This document shows positions 37,570-47,018 of a stretch of 64,000 nt of DNA, one piece after another (the stretch's first letter is position 1; each line of letters begins with the position of its first letter). The position numbers and the translations under genes are program-made. Source of the DNA: Polynucleobacter sp. MWH-HuK1 (lineage in GTDB: Bacteria > Pseudomonadota > Gammaproteobacteria > Burkholderiales > Burkholderiaceae); assembly GCF_018881815.1 (NCBI RefSeq), contig NZ_JACVPP010000001.1, forward strand, positions 62,001 to 126,000, in the 5' to 3' direction. The notes beneath the pieces were generated by a model. That model was not told the origin of the DNA, did not search any database, and was given only the letters and a program-made list of their open reading frames with translations.

Positions 37570-38070
37570 ATGAAGATTTCTATCGCACGTCGCGCAGCGA
37601 CATTTGCTCTTATCAGCGCTACCGCATTACTCATGGCGGCATGTTCTAGCGTAAAGCTGGATGACACCGATGGTGCCGAAGGCAGCGGTAGTGGCAAATT
37701 TGGTTCACAGCCATGGAATGATCCAAGCAGCCCGCTTTTTGATAAAAGCGTTTACTTCGGGTTTGATGAGTACACCGTTCAGACTAAATATCAAAAAATG
37801 CTGTCCGCTCACGCAAGCTACCTGAAAGCCAACCCAAAACAAAAGATCATCATTCAAGGCAATACTGATGAACGCGGTACCGCTGAATATAACTTGGCAC
37901 TTGGCCAACGTCGTTCTGATGCAGTACGCAAGTCATTGAACTTAATGGGCGTTTCTGATGACCAAATGGAAGCGGTAAGTTTTGGTAAAGAAAAGCCAAA
38001 AGCTGAAGGTGATAATGAAGCAGCTTGGGCGCAAAATCGCCGCGCTGATATTGTTTACATCACAAACTAA
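37570..38070 (+). CDS. pal: Peptidoglycan-associated lipoprotein Pal
   Basis: 166 residues. The signal peptide ends in lipobox LMAACSS. The OmpA-like domain includes VYFGFDEYTVQTKYQ and NTDERGTAEYNLALGQRRSDAV, the diaminopimelate-binding motif. It anchors the outer membrane to peptidoglycan. It lies 124 bases after tolB, the widest gap in the cluster, so it probably has its own promoter. Confidence 0.97.
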   Translation: MKISIARRAATFALISATALLMAACSSVKLDDTDGAEGSGSGKFGSQPWNDPSSPLFDKSVYFGFDEYTVQTKYQKMLSAHASYLKANPKQKIIIQGNTDERGTAEYNLALGQRRSDAVRKSLNLMGVSDDQMEAVSFGKEKPKAEGDNEAAWAQNRRADIVYITN

Positions 38071-38801
38071 TGATGGCGCTTTCTCACTCAGTAAAACAAA
38101 CGCTCTCACGAGCGTTTTGTTTAAGTACTGCACTCATTTGCTTGGTTGCATCCAATAGCGCTTGGGCTATCTTCTCCGATGACGAGGCCCGTAAGGCTAT
38201 TTTAGATTTGCGAAAGTCCCTTGCAACTACCCAGCTTGAATTGCAGAGTCAAATAGATAAACTCAAAACCGAGAATGCAGAGTTACGCGGTAAGGTAGAA
38301 GAGCTTGAGAAACAAGGCGAGGATATCAACACTAGTCAAAAAACTTACTACCAAGATCTGGATACTCGCTTAGGTAATTTTGAGCCACGTACAGCCACAA
38401 TCGAAGGAGTGAGTGGCACAGTTCAACCTGGCGAGAAAAAAGCATACGACGACGCTCTTAAAGCATTTCAAGTGGGCAACCTAAAAAAAGCAGATCAGGC
38501 TTTTTCTGCCTTTGCAGGCAAATATTCTGGCAGTCCATATCTACCCCTTGCTCTATATTGGGGAGGTAATAGCAAGTATGCGAATAAAGAATATGCTGGC
38601 GCCATTAGTCAACTCCAAAGCCTAATTAAGAAATACCCCAATCACCCACGCATTCCAGCGGCAATGGTGACTTTGGGTAATGCTCAATTGGAGAGTGGCA
38701 ACAAGACTGCTGCTAAAAAAACATTTAACGAGATCATTGCCAAGTACCCAGATACTGATGCCGCAAAAGATGCACAGCAAATGATTGCTGCCACGAAGTA
38801 G
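38070..38801 (+). CDS. cpoB: Cell division coordinator CpoB (YbgF)
   Basis: 243 residues. Signal peptide ends near SNSAWA. A trimerising coiled coil (residues about 43-80, [19 protein letters not shown]) is followed by three TPR repeats ending [14 protein letters not shown]. CpoB tunes peptidoglycan synthesis with Tol-Pal. Its start shares one base with the pal stop. Confidence 0.94.
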   Translation: MMALSHSVKQTLSRAFCLSTALICLVASNSAWAIFSDDEARKAILDLRKSLATTQLELQSQIDKLKTENAELRGKVEELEKQGEDINTSQKTYYQDLDTRLGNFEPRTATIEGVSGTVQPGEKKAYDDALKAFQVGNLKKADQAFSAFAGKYSGSPYLPLALYWGGNSKYANKEYAGAISQLQSLIKKYPNHPRIPAAMVTLGNAQLESGNKTAAKKTFNEIIAKYPDTDAAKDAQQMIAATK

Positions 38802-38820
38802 TTCATCATCCATACTAGAA

Positions 38821-39564
38821 ATGTCCGAGCTATCCGCTGCATTTGAATCATTGGCGCCACGCAAGCCTGGCGCCCCTGCAGTGATCTTGTTTTCTGGTGG
38901 CCTAGACTCCACAACCGTATTGGCCCTAGCAAAAGATTTAGGCTATACGCCTTACGCACTTTCCGTAGGCTACGGGCAACGCCACTCCTCAGAACTAGCA
39001 GCAGCAAAGCATATTGCCAAACAAATTGGTGTGGCTCGTCATGAGGTTGTGAATCTAGATCTCACCCGTTTTGGTGGCTCCGCTTTAACCGACTCTTCGA
39101 TTGCAGTACCCACTACTCCAGGCAAGGAGCAAGAAATTCCAGTCACTTATGTACCCGCACGCAATACGATCTTGTTATCACTTGCTTTAGGTTGGGCAGA
39201 ATCATTGGGTGGTCTAGACGTATTCTATGGCGCCAATGCAGTTGATTACTCAGGTTATCCAGACTGCAGGCCTGAGTACGTCAAGTCTTTTGAGCATATG
39301 GCCAACCTCGCAACTAAAGCTGGTGTTGAAGCCATCAATGATGAAAACCGCTTTAGGGTACACGCACCAATCATTAGTCTTACTAAAGCGCAAATCATTC
39401 AGCTAGGCAATACCATGGGTGTTGACTACTCACAAACAGTATCTTGCTATCAAGCAAATGATCTAGGTGAGGCTTGTGGTGAGTGTGAATCTTGCCGCCT
39501 AAGACAGGCTGGCTTTGCACAGGCCAATGTGAGTGACCCTACTCGCTATCAAAAAACTAAGTAA
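38821..39564 (+). CDS. queC: 7-cyano-7-deazaguanine synthase
   Basis: 247 residues from the ATG at 38821; a longer TTG start at 38785 inside cpoB is less likely. The PP-loop ATPase motif [13 protein letters not shown] is near the N-terminus, and the C-terminal zinc site is [20 protein letters not shown]. It makes preQ0 for queuosine tRNA modification. It lies 19 bases after cpoB, a common arrangement with tol-pal. Confidence 0.96.
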   Translation: MSELSAAFESLAPRKPGAPAVILFSGGLDSTTVLALAKDLGYTPYALSVGYGQRHSSELAAAKHIAKQIGVARHEVVNLDLTRFGGSALTDSSIAVPTTPGKEQEIPVTYVPARNTILLSLALGWAESLGGLDVFYGANAVDYSGYPDCRPEYVKSFEHMANLATKAGVEAINDENRFRVHAPIISLTKAQIIQLGNTMGVDYSQTVSCYQANDLGEACGECESCRLRQAGFAQANVSDPTRYQKTK

Positions 39565-39575
39565 ATTTATCTAGA

Positions 39576-40193
39576 TTATTTTGCTTGTGTCTCAAGCATG
39601 CGCGCTACGTAGCGTGCAATCAGATCTATCTCTAGATTGACGGCATCTTCTGGGACAAGCGCACCTAAAGTAGTATTTTGCAAGGTATGCGGGATGATGT
39701 TGATATCCACAATACAAGCAGTAGCGCTATCTTCGGTCTTATTCACTGTAAGTGACACGCCATTTACAACAATAGAGCCCTTATATGCCAGAAACGGTGC
39801 GAGCTCTTTCGGCGCCTCAATCCGAAGCAACCAAGAACCATAAGCATCATTAGCCACTTGAGAAAAGTGAGTCACCTTACCAACGCCATCTACGTGCCCA
39901 CTCACTAAATGACCACCAAGACGATCATTCAAGCGCAATGCTTTCTCCAAATTAACTTGACCTACTTTATCTAGGCCTACCGTTTTATTCAGAGACTCAC
40001 GAGAAATATCCAAAGCGAAAGAGTTGCTTGTTAACTCGGTTGCCGTCATACAAGCACCCTGAATAGCAATGCTATCGCCTAAAGCGACATCATCCAAGTA
40101 ACCATCTGGCACCTCTATAACGAGATGCAAACCATCGCCCTTTGCTTGAGCGCTTTTAATTTGACCGACGGCAGTAATGATTCCTGTAAACAT
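39576..40193 (-). CDS. ribE: Riboflavin synthase alpha chain
   Basis: 205 residues. The two duplicated lumazine-binding barrels are visible: MFTGIITAVGQIKSA at the start and LGGHLVSGHVDGVGKV in the second half. It joins two lumazine molecules into riboflavin. It lies nine bases downstream of ribD and is convergent with queC. Confidence 0.95.
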   Translation of the reverse strand: MFTGIITAVGQIKSAQAKGDGLHLVIEVPDGYLDDVALGDSIAIQGACMTATELTSNSFALDISRESLNKTVGLDKVGQVNLEKALRLNDRLGGHLVSGHVDGVGKVTHFSQVANDAYGSWLLRIEAPKELAPFLAYKGSIVVNGVSLTVNKTEDSATACIVDINIIPHTLQNTTLGALVPEDAVNLEIDLIARYVARMLETQAK

Positions 40194-40202
40194 AAGGTGA
40201 TT

Positions 40203-41318
40203 TTAGTTCTTAATTAAACGTAAGCGCAGGTCAGGACCCAAAAGGGCTTGATCAATGATCTGCCAATTCTGGCGATAGCTTAATGAATTCATCAACCCCA
40301 CATTGGCCATGCCGATACCCTCACCTATTAAGAAAGGTGCATAGTAGAGCAATAACTCATCAACACAATCTTCTCTGAGCATTGAACCATTGAGCTTAAA
40401 GCCAGACTCAACATGAATCTCATTCATCTCGCGTTCTTTAGCGAGATAAGAAAACAGCGCTGTAAGATCGACTTTGCCAAACGCATTTGCCATCGCAATC
40501 ACCTGAATACCGCGCCCTTCAAATGACTTGGCTTTTGCTTTCATATCGGAACCATCAAGACTGGCACAAACAATCATGACGTCAGATTGATCTGGGTTTT
40601 GCAAAATCTTAGCGGCGGGTGGTATTTCTAATTTGGAATCGATAATGATGCGTACTGGCTGCCTTTGAGTATCTACATCTCGCACATTCAAACTAGGATC
40701 ATCTTCTTTGACAGTGCCTACACCCGTCACAATGGCGCACGCTTGTGCACGCCAGTGATGACCGTCGGCTCTTGCAAGCGGCCCAGTAATCCATTGACTT
40801 TGGCCATCGGGCAACGCCGTTTTACCATCCAAACTAGCTGCAATCTTCATGCGCACCCATGGCAAGCCACGCGTCATTCTTGAAATAAAACCGCGATTGA
40901 GTGCTTGCGCTTCTGACTCTAGTAAACCGCACTGAACTTCAATGCCAGCCGCTCTTAATTTTTCCAAACCCTTACCCGCCACCAGAGGATTGGGATCAGA
41001 CATAGCGGCAATCACTTTGGCTGGTTTAGCGGCAATTAGAGCATCAACGCAAGGAGGTGTTCTGCCAGTGTGACTGCAAGGCTCTAAGGTGACGTAGATT
41101 GTTGAGCCAGCGACATCGTTACCTAAAGTCTTTGCATTAGCCAAAGCCTGTACTTCTGCATGCGCCTTGCCAACCGCTTGTGTAGAACCACCTCCTATCA
41201 ATTTGCCATCCCGAACAATGACGCATCCTACCCGGGGATTAGGATTTGCAAGATAAAGGGCCTGTTGAGCTTGGGCTAGAGCCTCACTCATCCATTGGTG
41301 GTCAACTGCGCTGTACAT
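40203..41318 (-). CDS. ribD: Bifunctional pyrimidine deaminase/reductase RibD
   Basis: 371 residues from the ATG at 41318, which gives the family-typical start MYSAVDHQWM; a TTG at 41339 would add seven residues and overlap the pilin gene by four bases. The deaminase zinc site is HAEVQAL and PCSHTGRTPPC; the reductase domain shows PWVRMKIAASLDGKTALPDG. It does the second and third steps of riboflavin synthesis. It follows four pilin-like genes on the same strand. Confidence 0.95.
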   Translation of the reverse strand: MYSAVDHQWMSEALAQAQQALYLANPNPRVGCVIVRDGKLIGGGSTQAVGKAHAEVQALANAKTLGNDVAGSTIYVTLEPCSHTGRTPPCVDALIAAKPAKVIAAMSDPNPLVAGKGLEKLRAAGIEVQCGLLESEAQALNRGFISRMTRGLPWVRMKIAASLDGKTALPDGQSQWITGPLARADGHHWRAQACAIVTGVGTVKEDDPSLNVRDVDTQRQPVRIIIDSKLEIPPAAKILQNPDQSDVMIVCASLDGSDMKAKAKSFEGRGIQVIAMANAFGKVDLTALFSYLAKEREMNEIHVESGFKLNGSMLREDCVDELLLYYAPFLIGEGIGMANVGLMNSLSYRQNWQIIDQALLGPDLRLRLIKN

Positions 41319-41335
41319 AGGGTCTATTAAACCAT

Positions 41336-41938
41336 TCAATGGCAGCGCTTTGAATCTCGTGAGGGATCGCAGATACGCCAGCGCCCTCCACTACCCAGAA
41401 TCATTTGCCTTTCTAGGTGTGCAGCCCTCTGATGACCCAATATCAAGCGATTAGCTACAAACCCGCCTTGCCCGGTCTTTGCCGCCCCCGCAGTGTTAAA
41501 TAGAACTCCCCTTTTGTCAGAATGTGGGTCGGTAAATTGCTTACCCCCACCCTTAAAGTAAACGGGCTCAATACTTCCCTGAGAAAACCAGCGCTTAGGC
41601 TGGCAACTAGATTCTGTTTGCTTTGTAGAGCACCAGCCTTGCACAATCCAACCGTCCTCCCAAGAACCGCCTTTAAGGGGCGTCAACAGGACAGGCTGTC
41701 TTATGTTCAAAGCTTGTTGGCGAGCAAAGTGCGCATGGGCAATAAACCGTCTTGCAATCGCATCGATTTCACGAGCAGCTATTTGTTCTTGCAATAGCGG
41801 CATGCTCATCACCACAGTAAGGGCAATGATCAACACAACCGCCATTAACTCCAATAGTGTCGAACCACTTTGGTCAAAGAATGTCTTATTCAAAAACTTG
41901 ACGCCAATTGATACGAGTAACAGCGCCTGTTTTTTCAT
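41336..41938 (-). CDS. GspH/FimT-type pseudopilin
   Basis: 200 residues from the ATG at 41938 (a TTG at 41953 is also possible). A leader of about 25 residues ends QSG, followed by STLLELMAVVLIIALTVVM, the prepilin cleavage site and hydrophobic stalk; the +5 Glu is present. The second residue after the Gly is Ser rather than Phe. It overlaps the preceding short pilin gene by 53 bases and ends on ribD. Type IV pilus or type II secretion minor pilin. Confidence 0.8.
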   Translation of the reverse strand: MKKQALLLVSIGVKFLNKTFFDQSGSTLLELMAVVLIIALTVVMSMPLLQEQIAAREIDAIARRFIAHAHFARQQALNIRQPVLLTPLKGGSWEDGWIVQGWCSTKQTESSCQPKRWFSQGSIEPVYFKGGGKQFTDPHSDKRGVLFNTAGAAKTGQGGFVANRLILGHQRAAHLERQMILGSGGRWRICDPSRDSKRCH

Positions 41939-42215
41939 CGATCTGAACACCAATCTGAATACCTGGTTTTTCTTTACTGGATATTAGCCAGCGATCATTT
42001 CCAACAGACTGAATGACGCACGGATTGCTAGGTAATGATGAAAGTGTAGTGATATGTTCTTCACATTCTTGCACTGCTTTTTCAGCGGCGATAAATTTCT
42101 TCTGCGCCATATCTATCGTATTCACTTCAATCATACGCACAGCACTCAGCCGCTCTATGTAATCGATGAGAGACGAGTAAAGTAGCAATAAAGAAATAAT
42201 CCAAGCCAGAATCAC
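41886..42215 (-). CDS. Short pilin-cluster membrane protein (PilX-like position)
   Basis: 109 residues. The N-terminus MILAWIISLLLLYSSLIDYI is one hydrophobic helix, followed by a charged helix (AQKKFIAAEKAVQECEEHI) and a small globular part. It has no prepilin cleavage site, but its length, the extended helix and the Cys pair fit minor-pilin PilX-type proteins. It overlaps its upstream neighbour by four bases and its downstream neighbour by 53 bases. Confidence 0.6.
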   Translation of the reverse strand: MILAWIISLLLLYSSLIDYIERLSAVRMIEVNTIDMAQKKFIAAEKAVQECEEHITTLSSLPSNPCVIQSVGNDRWLISSKEKPGIQIGVQIDEKTGAVTRINWRQVFE

Positions 42216-42853
42216 GGTAAGTTTCTAGTGGCAAAAGTTCTCTCTAAATCAATCTGAAGCAGAGCGCCATCTGTCATTTGCAGACTGATCTTATATACTC
42301 TTTGACCCTTGCTGCTAGAGCCCTGAGGCTTATGATTCTCCTCAATCAGCAGATGATTGACTCCATTCATGAGTGTAGAGTTTTGCAATCTTCCTTGGCG
42401 GTCAAGTGACTGGCAAATGAGTGAACCGCCATTGACCTTTGCACCTTTGGCAATGCCCGCCTGTCTCTCGACTACAAAACCTTGATACACCAAATCTTTT
42501 CTGGTTCGCTCTTTCGTCAGTGTGTTACCAATGCAATCAAAATCTATGTCATCGGATAAAGCATGCTGAACACTCAATGAATCCGAGTCTCGATACCCTG
42601 CCTTTTTATTGACTTGAATAAACTTCTGTGAAGAATCTATTTTTTTATATTTGTCATAAGTCTTGATATTTTGATAGCCTGCCATCTGAATTGCTCTACC
42701 TATTAACTCTAGTGCGCGCTCTGCCTCAGAGATCAATAATTGAGTTTTTTCATATTCCACTTGCTTGCTTACCAAATGGGCGCTTGCCTTTAGTAACGGA
42801 TTTAGCAGAAGAGTGCATAGGCTGATTCCGACTAGACACTCGAGTAGCGTCAT
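42212..42853 (-). CDS. PilW-like minor pilin without leader peptide
   Basis: 213 residues. It begins MTLLECLVGISLCTLLLNPLLK, the mature-type pilin stalk with the +5 Glu, but the Gly cleavage site and leader are missing; an in-frame stop (TAA) sits one codon upstream of the ATG. The rest (LISEAERALELIGRAIQMAGYQN) matches PilW-family proteins. The first 104 bases lie inside the PilV-like gene in another frame. Confidence 0.7.
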   Translation of the reverse strand: MTLLECLVGISLCTLLLNPLLKASAHLVSKQVEYEKTQLLISEAERALELIGRAIQMAGYQNIKTYDKYKKIDSSQKFIQVNKKAGYRDSDSLSVQHALSDDIDFDCIGNTLTKERTRKDLVYQGFVVERQAGIAKGAKVNGGSLICQSLDRQGRLQNSTLMNGVNHLLIEENHKPQGSSSKGQRVYKISLQMTDGALLQIDLERTFATRNLP

Positions 42854-43070
42854 TCTTTATGCTCCCAATTTCATGCGCATCTAATTCCCTTCTCAATTGA
42901 GATCTTTTGCCTTCTTGTTGCTTTAGAACAAGGCTTAATTTCTGATAGGTGTGAGTGGCAGCCATCCAAGAACCCATGATTAAGCTCATTGCCACTAGGA
43001 CCTCAAGCAAAATAAAGCCATTTAGCCGTTTTGCCCTGCTGATACAGAAGTTACCGTTTTGCATGGTCAT
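42750..43070 (-). CDS. PilV-like prepilin
   Basis: 106 residues. Leader KRLNG, then FILLEVLVAMSLIMGSWMAA, the canonical prepilin cleavage site and stalk with +5 Glu, as in PilV. The globular part is short and its last 34 residues are encoded by the overlap with the PilW-like gene, so that part may not be under normal protein constraint. First gene of the minus-strand pilin-rib run; the divergent ribBA begins 122 bases away. Confidence 0.72.
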   Translation of the reverse strand: MTMQNGNFCISRAKRLNGFILLEVLVAMSLIMGSWMAATHTYQKLSLVLKQQEGKRSQLRRELDAHEIGSIKNDATRVSSRNQPMHSSAKSVTKGKRPFGKQASGI

Positions 43071-43192
43071 GGGTCATTTTCCAAGGGTCATACGCCCGAT
43101 AAAACAGTCTTGCTGGGCTCTTGCCGTCAGAATGGCAGGATATTGCTGTGAGACCTCACCGCAACCCTATCCTGAGCTTAAAATAGAGGGCT

Positions 43193-44329
43193 ATGCCAAA
43201 TACCCTAGCTTCCACCGAAGAAATCATCGCCGACCTACGTGCCGGCAAAATGGTGATCCTTGTCGACGAAGAAGATCGTGAGAACGAGGGGGATTTAGTG
43301 CTGGCCGCAGATCATGTGACTGCAGAAGCTGTCAACTTCATGGCTAAACATGGCCGCGGTTTGATTTGCTTAACCCTGACTCGAGAGCGTTGCCAACAAC
43401 TCAACCTGCCATTGATGGTGAGAGATAACGGCACTTCTATGGGCACCAATTTTACGGTTTCAATTGAGGCAGCTACAGGTGTAACTACTGGCATTTCAGC
43501 GGCAGATCGTGCTCTCACGATTAAAACTGCAGTAGCACTAAATGCTAAGCCCAGCGATTTAGTTCAACCTGGACATATATTCCCCTTGATGGCTCAACCT
43601 GGTGGGGTCTTGATTCGCTCTGGACATACAGAAGCAGGTTGTGATCTTGCTGCTATGGCCGGTTGTTCACCCACTTCAGTCATCTGCGAAATCATGAAAG
43701 ACGATGGCAGCATGGCTCGTCTTCCAGACCTGCTGGAATTTGCCAAGGAACATCAACTCAAAATTGGCAGCATTGCAGATCTAATTCAATATCGCAGCCA
43801 GCATGAAAGCATCGTAGTGCGTGAAGGCACTCGAGAATTTGTTACCCCATGGGGAAAATTCCAAGGCATCGTCTATCGAGATACGCCTAGTTCATGCATT
43901 CATATTGCGCTAATCCATGGCAAGCCCTCTGAAGCACAAGAAACGTTAGTACGCGTTCATGAGCCCGTGACTGTTTTGGATTTTTTAGATTCCAATGTCA
44001 GCACACACTCCTGGCCTCTAGCTAAAGCCCTTCAAGAAATTGCGGCCTCCCCTGCTGGTGTAGCAGTTTTGTTAAACGCATCGGGTGTTGCCGCCCCAAG
44101 CGATAGTGATTGGCTTGCCCAATTTCAAAAACTCAATCGCACCCATGATGCCGAGCAAAAACCTTTGGCACGTAAAACTGACTTCAGAAGCTACGGTATT
44201 GGCGCGCAAATACTAAAAGACATTGGCGTTGGAAAAATGCGCTTACTAGCCAATCCAAGTCCAGTGCCAAGTCTTTCCGGCTACAAGCTTGAAGTAACAG
44301 GCTACACACCATTTAAACCTTTAATCTAG
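43193..44329 (+). CDS. ribBA: 3,4-dihydroxy-2-butanone 4-phosphate synthase with degenerate GTP cyclohydrolase II domain
   Basis: 378 residues. The N-terminal DHBP synthase domain is complete: [18 protein letters not shown] and [13 protein letters not shown]. The C-terminal domain follows the cyclohydrolase II layout ([29 protein letters not shown]), but the zinc Cys that normally appear as SEC and CDCG are replaced, so this half is probably inactive. RibBA of this type is known in beta- and gammaproteobacteria with a separate RibA. First gene of ribBA-ribH-nusB. Confidence 0.9.
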   Translation: MPNTLASTEEIIADLRAGKMVILVDEEDRENEGDLVLAADHVTAEAVNFMAKHGRGLICLTLTRERCQQLNLPLMVRDNGTSMGTNFTVSIEAATGVTTGISAADRALTIKTAVALNAKPSDLVQPGHIFPLMAQPGGVLIRSGHTEAGCDLAAMAGCSPTSVICEIMKDDGSMARLPDLLEFAKEHQLKIGSIADLIQYRSQHESIVVREGTREFVTPWGKFQGIVYRDTPSSCIHIALIHGKPSEAQETLVRVHEPVTVLDFLDSNVSTHSWPLAKALQEIAASPAGVAVLLNASGVAAPSDSDWLAQFQKLNRTHDAEQKPLARKTDFRSYGIGAQILKDIGVGKMRLLANPSPVPSLSGYKLEVTGYTPFKPLI

Positions 44330-44337
44330 AAGACACT

Positions 44338-44850
44338 ATGACTGACTCCACCAATGATTTTGTAGGCGTTTTAGAAGCTGATTTAAATGGTCAAGATCTA
44401 CGCATTGGCGTTGTACAAGCACGCTTTAATGAAGATCATTGCGTAGCGCTAACAAACGCTTGCATTAATGAATTGATTGCCTTGGGCGTCAATCAATCCG
44501 ATATCAAACTAGTAACTGTGCCAGGCGCACTAGAGATTCCATTTGCATTACAAAAACTTTCTGAGACTGGTGAGTTTGATGGCTTGGTTGCACTTGGTGC
44601 AGTCATTCGCGGCGAAACCTATCACTTTGAATTAGTCTCAAATGAATCTGCTGCAGGCATTACACGTATTTCAATTGACTCTGGTTTACCCATTGCCAAT
44701 GGCGTATTAACTTGCGACACCGATGAACAAGCGCATGCGCGCGTAGAAGTAAAAGGTGCCGAGTGCGCTCAAGCGGTGGTTGAAATGGCTAATTTAGCAT
44801 TAGCGCTTACGCCCGATATTGATATCGAAATAAACTCGAGCGAAGAATAA
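44338..44850 (+). CDS. ribH: 6,7-dimethyl-8-ribityllumazine synthase
   Basis: 170 residues. [21 protein letters not shown] and [14 protein letters not shown] are the substrate-binding loops, and [19 protein letters not shown] contains the catalytic His. It condenses DHBP with the pyrimidine intermediate. Eight bases after ribBA, nine before nusB. Confidence 0.96.
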   Translation: MTDSTNDFVGVLEADLNGQDLRIGVVQARFNEDHCVALTNACINELIALGVNQSDIKLVTVPGALEIPFALQKLSETGEFDGLVALGAVIRGETYHFELVSNESAAGITRISIDSGLPIANGVLTCDTDEQAHARVEVKGAECAQAVVEMANLALALTPDIDIEINSSEE

Positions 44851-44858
44851 GTAAACAA

Positions 44859-45368
44859 ATGTCTAAATCTATTCCCAACCCAGAAAACTTAGTAGCAGCT
44901 AAGGATGCCAAGACTCCAGTAAAGCGCTCGTTGACCCCGCGACGTCGTGCTCGTGAATATGCTCTTCAAGGTGTGTATCAGAGTCTTGTAATGCGCCGCG
45001 CTGGCAGCATCCCAAATGGGGCGGCTATCGCCAAACAGCTATCCGAGGATCCTGCGTTTCGCCGTTGCCAGCTTGACCTATTCCAAGGCATCTTTGATGG
45101 TGTTTTAGCCCGAACAGATGAGCTAGAGGCCATCATCACTCCGGCATTAGATCGCCCCATCAATGAACTCTCCCCTGTTGAGCATGCCGCATTACTCATT
45201 GGGGCCTATGAGTTGGCAGCTGATCTGTCCGTACCCTACAAAGTAGCTATTAATGAAGCAGTTGAGCTCGCCAAAACCTTTGGGGGCACTGATGGTCATA
45301 AATACGTCAATGGCGTATTAGACCTCCTGGCCCAAAAACTACGCAGTATCGAGATACAGGCAGGCTAA
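44859..45368 (+). CDS. nusB: Transcription antitermination protein NusB
   Basis: 169 residues. SLTPRRRAREYALQGVYQSL at residues about 24-43 and RPINELSPVEHAALLIGAYEL, YKVAINEAVELAKTFGGTDG near the C-terminus are NusB signatures. It acts in rRNA antitermination and in ribosome biogenesis. It is followed by a terminator 41 bases on. Confidence 0.94.
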   Translation: MSKSIPNPENLVAAKDAKTPVKRSLTPRRRAREYALQGVYQSLVMRRAGSIPNGAAIAKQLSEDPAFRRCQLDLFQGIFDGVLARTDELEAIITPALDRPINELSPVEHAALLIGAYELAADLSVPYKVAINEAVELAKTFGGTDGHKYVNGVLDLLAQKLRSIEIQAG

Positions 45369-45408
45369 AACCGCTAGCTAATTCAATAAATCCCCAGATC
45401 AATACACA

Positions 45409-45442
45409 AGCCTTCAGGCCCTTACGCCTGGAGGCTTTTTTA
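45409..45442 (+). terminator. Rho-independent terminator after nusB
   Basis: GCCTTCAGGC (45410-45419) pairs with GCCTGGAGGC (45426-45435) with one G-T wobble, and a six-base loop; it is followed by TTTTTTATTTATT. It ends the ribBA-ribH-nusB transcript. Confidence 0.88.
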
Positions 45443-45489
45443 TTTATTAGGGGATAAAATGATTTGCATACACACCAAGGTTGGACATT

Positions 45490-46962
45490 ATGCAAAAAAT
45501 AGACATTCGCACTCAATTAAAAGACTCAAGCCTTTTTAAAGAGAAAGCCTTTATTAATGGCAACTGGGTTAGCTCTAAACAAACCTTTGCAGTCAATAAT
45601 CCTGCTACCGATGAAATTATTGCCAATGTCACAAATCTAGAAACTGCAGATGCAGAGAGTGCAATTGCTGCTGCAGAAAAAGCTTTACCAGCATGGCGCA
45701 ATAAGCTTGCTAAAGAACGCGCCTCCATTATGCGCAAGTGGTTTGATCTTATTATTGCGAACACTCAAGATTTAGCCACACTCATGACGCTCGAACAAGG
45801 CAAGCCTCTGGCCGAAGCGGTAGGTGAAGTGGTTTACGGCGCTTCTTTTGTGGAGTGGTTTGCAGAAGAAGCAAAACGGGTCGAAGGATCTATTTTGAGC
45901 ACCACCTGGAGTGATAAGCGCTTGATGGTTCTAAAGCAACCAATTGGGGTTTGCGTGGCGATCACGCCTTGGAATTTTCCAATTGCTATGATCACTCGCA
46001 AGATTGCTCCAGCAATGGCTGCCGGCTGCACCATTGTGATTAAGCCTGCTGAACTGACTCCATTATCTGCATTAGCTTTGGCAGAGCTTGGTAAGCGCGC
46101 AGGGATTCCAGATGGGGTCATTAATATTGTCACTGCTGATGCCAATCAATCAATCGCTATTGGTAAAACATTGTGTGCGTCACCTAAAGTACGTCACCTC
46201 TCTTTCACAGGCTCCACAGAAGTTGGTCGCATCCTCATGGAACAATGTGCGCCAACAGTAAAAAAATTAGCGCTAGAGCTTGGTGGGCACGCCCCTTTTA
46301 TTGTGTTTGACGATGCTGATATCGATGCGGCTGTCAGTGGTGCTATGGCTTCTAAATTTAGAAACTCGGGTCAGACTTGTGTATGCGCCAATCGCTTTTA
46401 TGTACACAAAAAAGTACAAGATGCTTTTGTGGAAAAGTTCGCTAAAGCACTAGAAATCATTAAGGTTGGTAACGGTATGCAGGCCGGCGTTACTCAGGGC
46501 CCACTGATTGAAACTGCCGCACTAGAAAAAGTGAAAAAGCATGTAGCCGATGCATTGAGCAAAGGAGCCACATTGGTGACTGGCGGCAAGCCATCTGTTG
46601 AGGGCAAAAACTTCTATGAGCCAACCATCCTGTCCAATGTGAATAGCCATATGCTCATTACCTATGAAGAAACCTTTGGCCCAATAGCACCCATCATTCC
46701 TTTTGAGAGTGATGAGGAGGTTATCAAGCTTGCTAATAGCAGCCAATTTGGTTTGGCCTCTTATTTCTATAGCCGTGATATTGGTCGCGTCTGGAAAGTA
46801 GCTGAAGCCTTAGAATACGGCATGGTTGGTGTAAACACAGGCCTAATCTCCAATGAAGTCGCTCCTTTTGGCGGCATCAAGCAATCGGGCCTAGGTCGCG
46901 AAGGTAGCCTTTACGGTATGGACGAGTATTTAGAGATGAAGTATGTCTGCGTAGGTTTATAG
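45490..46962 (+). CDS. gabD: NAD(P)-dependent succinate-semialdehyde dehydrogenase
   Basis: 490 residues from the ATG at 45490; a TTG nine bases before is less likely. The ALDH nucleophile Cys lies in FRNSGQTCVCANRFYV and the general base Glu in LALELGGHAPFIVFDDAD; PWNFPIAMITRKIAPAMAAG is the NAD site. Sequence style and length match GabD-type succinate-semialdehyde dehydrogenases. It is a single gene between two terminators. Confidence 0.9.
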   Translation: MQKIDIRTQLKDSSLFKEKAFINGNWVSSKQTFAVNNPATDEIIANVTNLETADAESAIAAAEKALPAWRNKLAKERASIMRKWFDLIIANTQDLATLMTLEQGKPLAEAVGEVVYGASFVEWFAEEAKRVEGSILSTTWSDKRLMVLKQPIGVCVAITPWNFPIAMITRKIAPAMAAGCTIVIKPAELTPLSALALAELGKRAGIPDGVINIVTADANQSIAIGKTLCASPKVRHLSFTGSTEVGRILMEQCAPTVKKLALELGGHAPFIVFDDADIDAAVSGAMASKFRNSGQTCVCANRFYVHKKVQDAFVEKFAKALEIIKVGNGMQAGVTQGPLIETAALEKVKKHVADALSKGATLVTGGKPSVEGKNFYEPTILSNVNSHMLITYEETFGPIAPIIPFESDEEVIKLANSSQFGLASYFYSRDIGRVWKVAEALEYGMVGVNTGLISNEVAPFGGIKQSGLGREGSLYGMDEYLEMKYVCVGL

Positions 46963-46977
46963 ACACCCAGCAATAAC

Positions 46978-47018
46978 AGCCAATTTAATTCTTCCGGAAT
47001 TGAATTGGCTTATTTTTC
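46978..47018. terminator. Bidirectional terminator between gabD and trmB
   Basis: AGCCAATTTAATTC (46978-46991) and GAATTGAATTGGCT (46997-47010) form a 14-pair stem with one mismatch around TTCCG. On the plus strand it is followed by TATTTTTCTTATTTTTTC. The two convergent genes end on either side. Confidence 0.82.

Noticed and set aside
43071..43192. Possible FMN riboswitch upstream of ribBA
   Set aside because: The conserved RFN elements (GGGGCGGGGTGAAATTCCC-like and the CCGGCGGT core) are not present; only a short GTGAG-AC-CTCAC repeat at 43148-43159 was seen.
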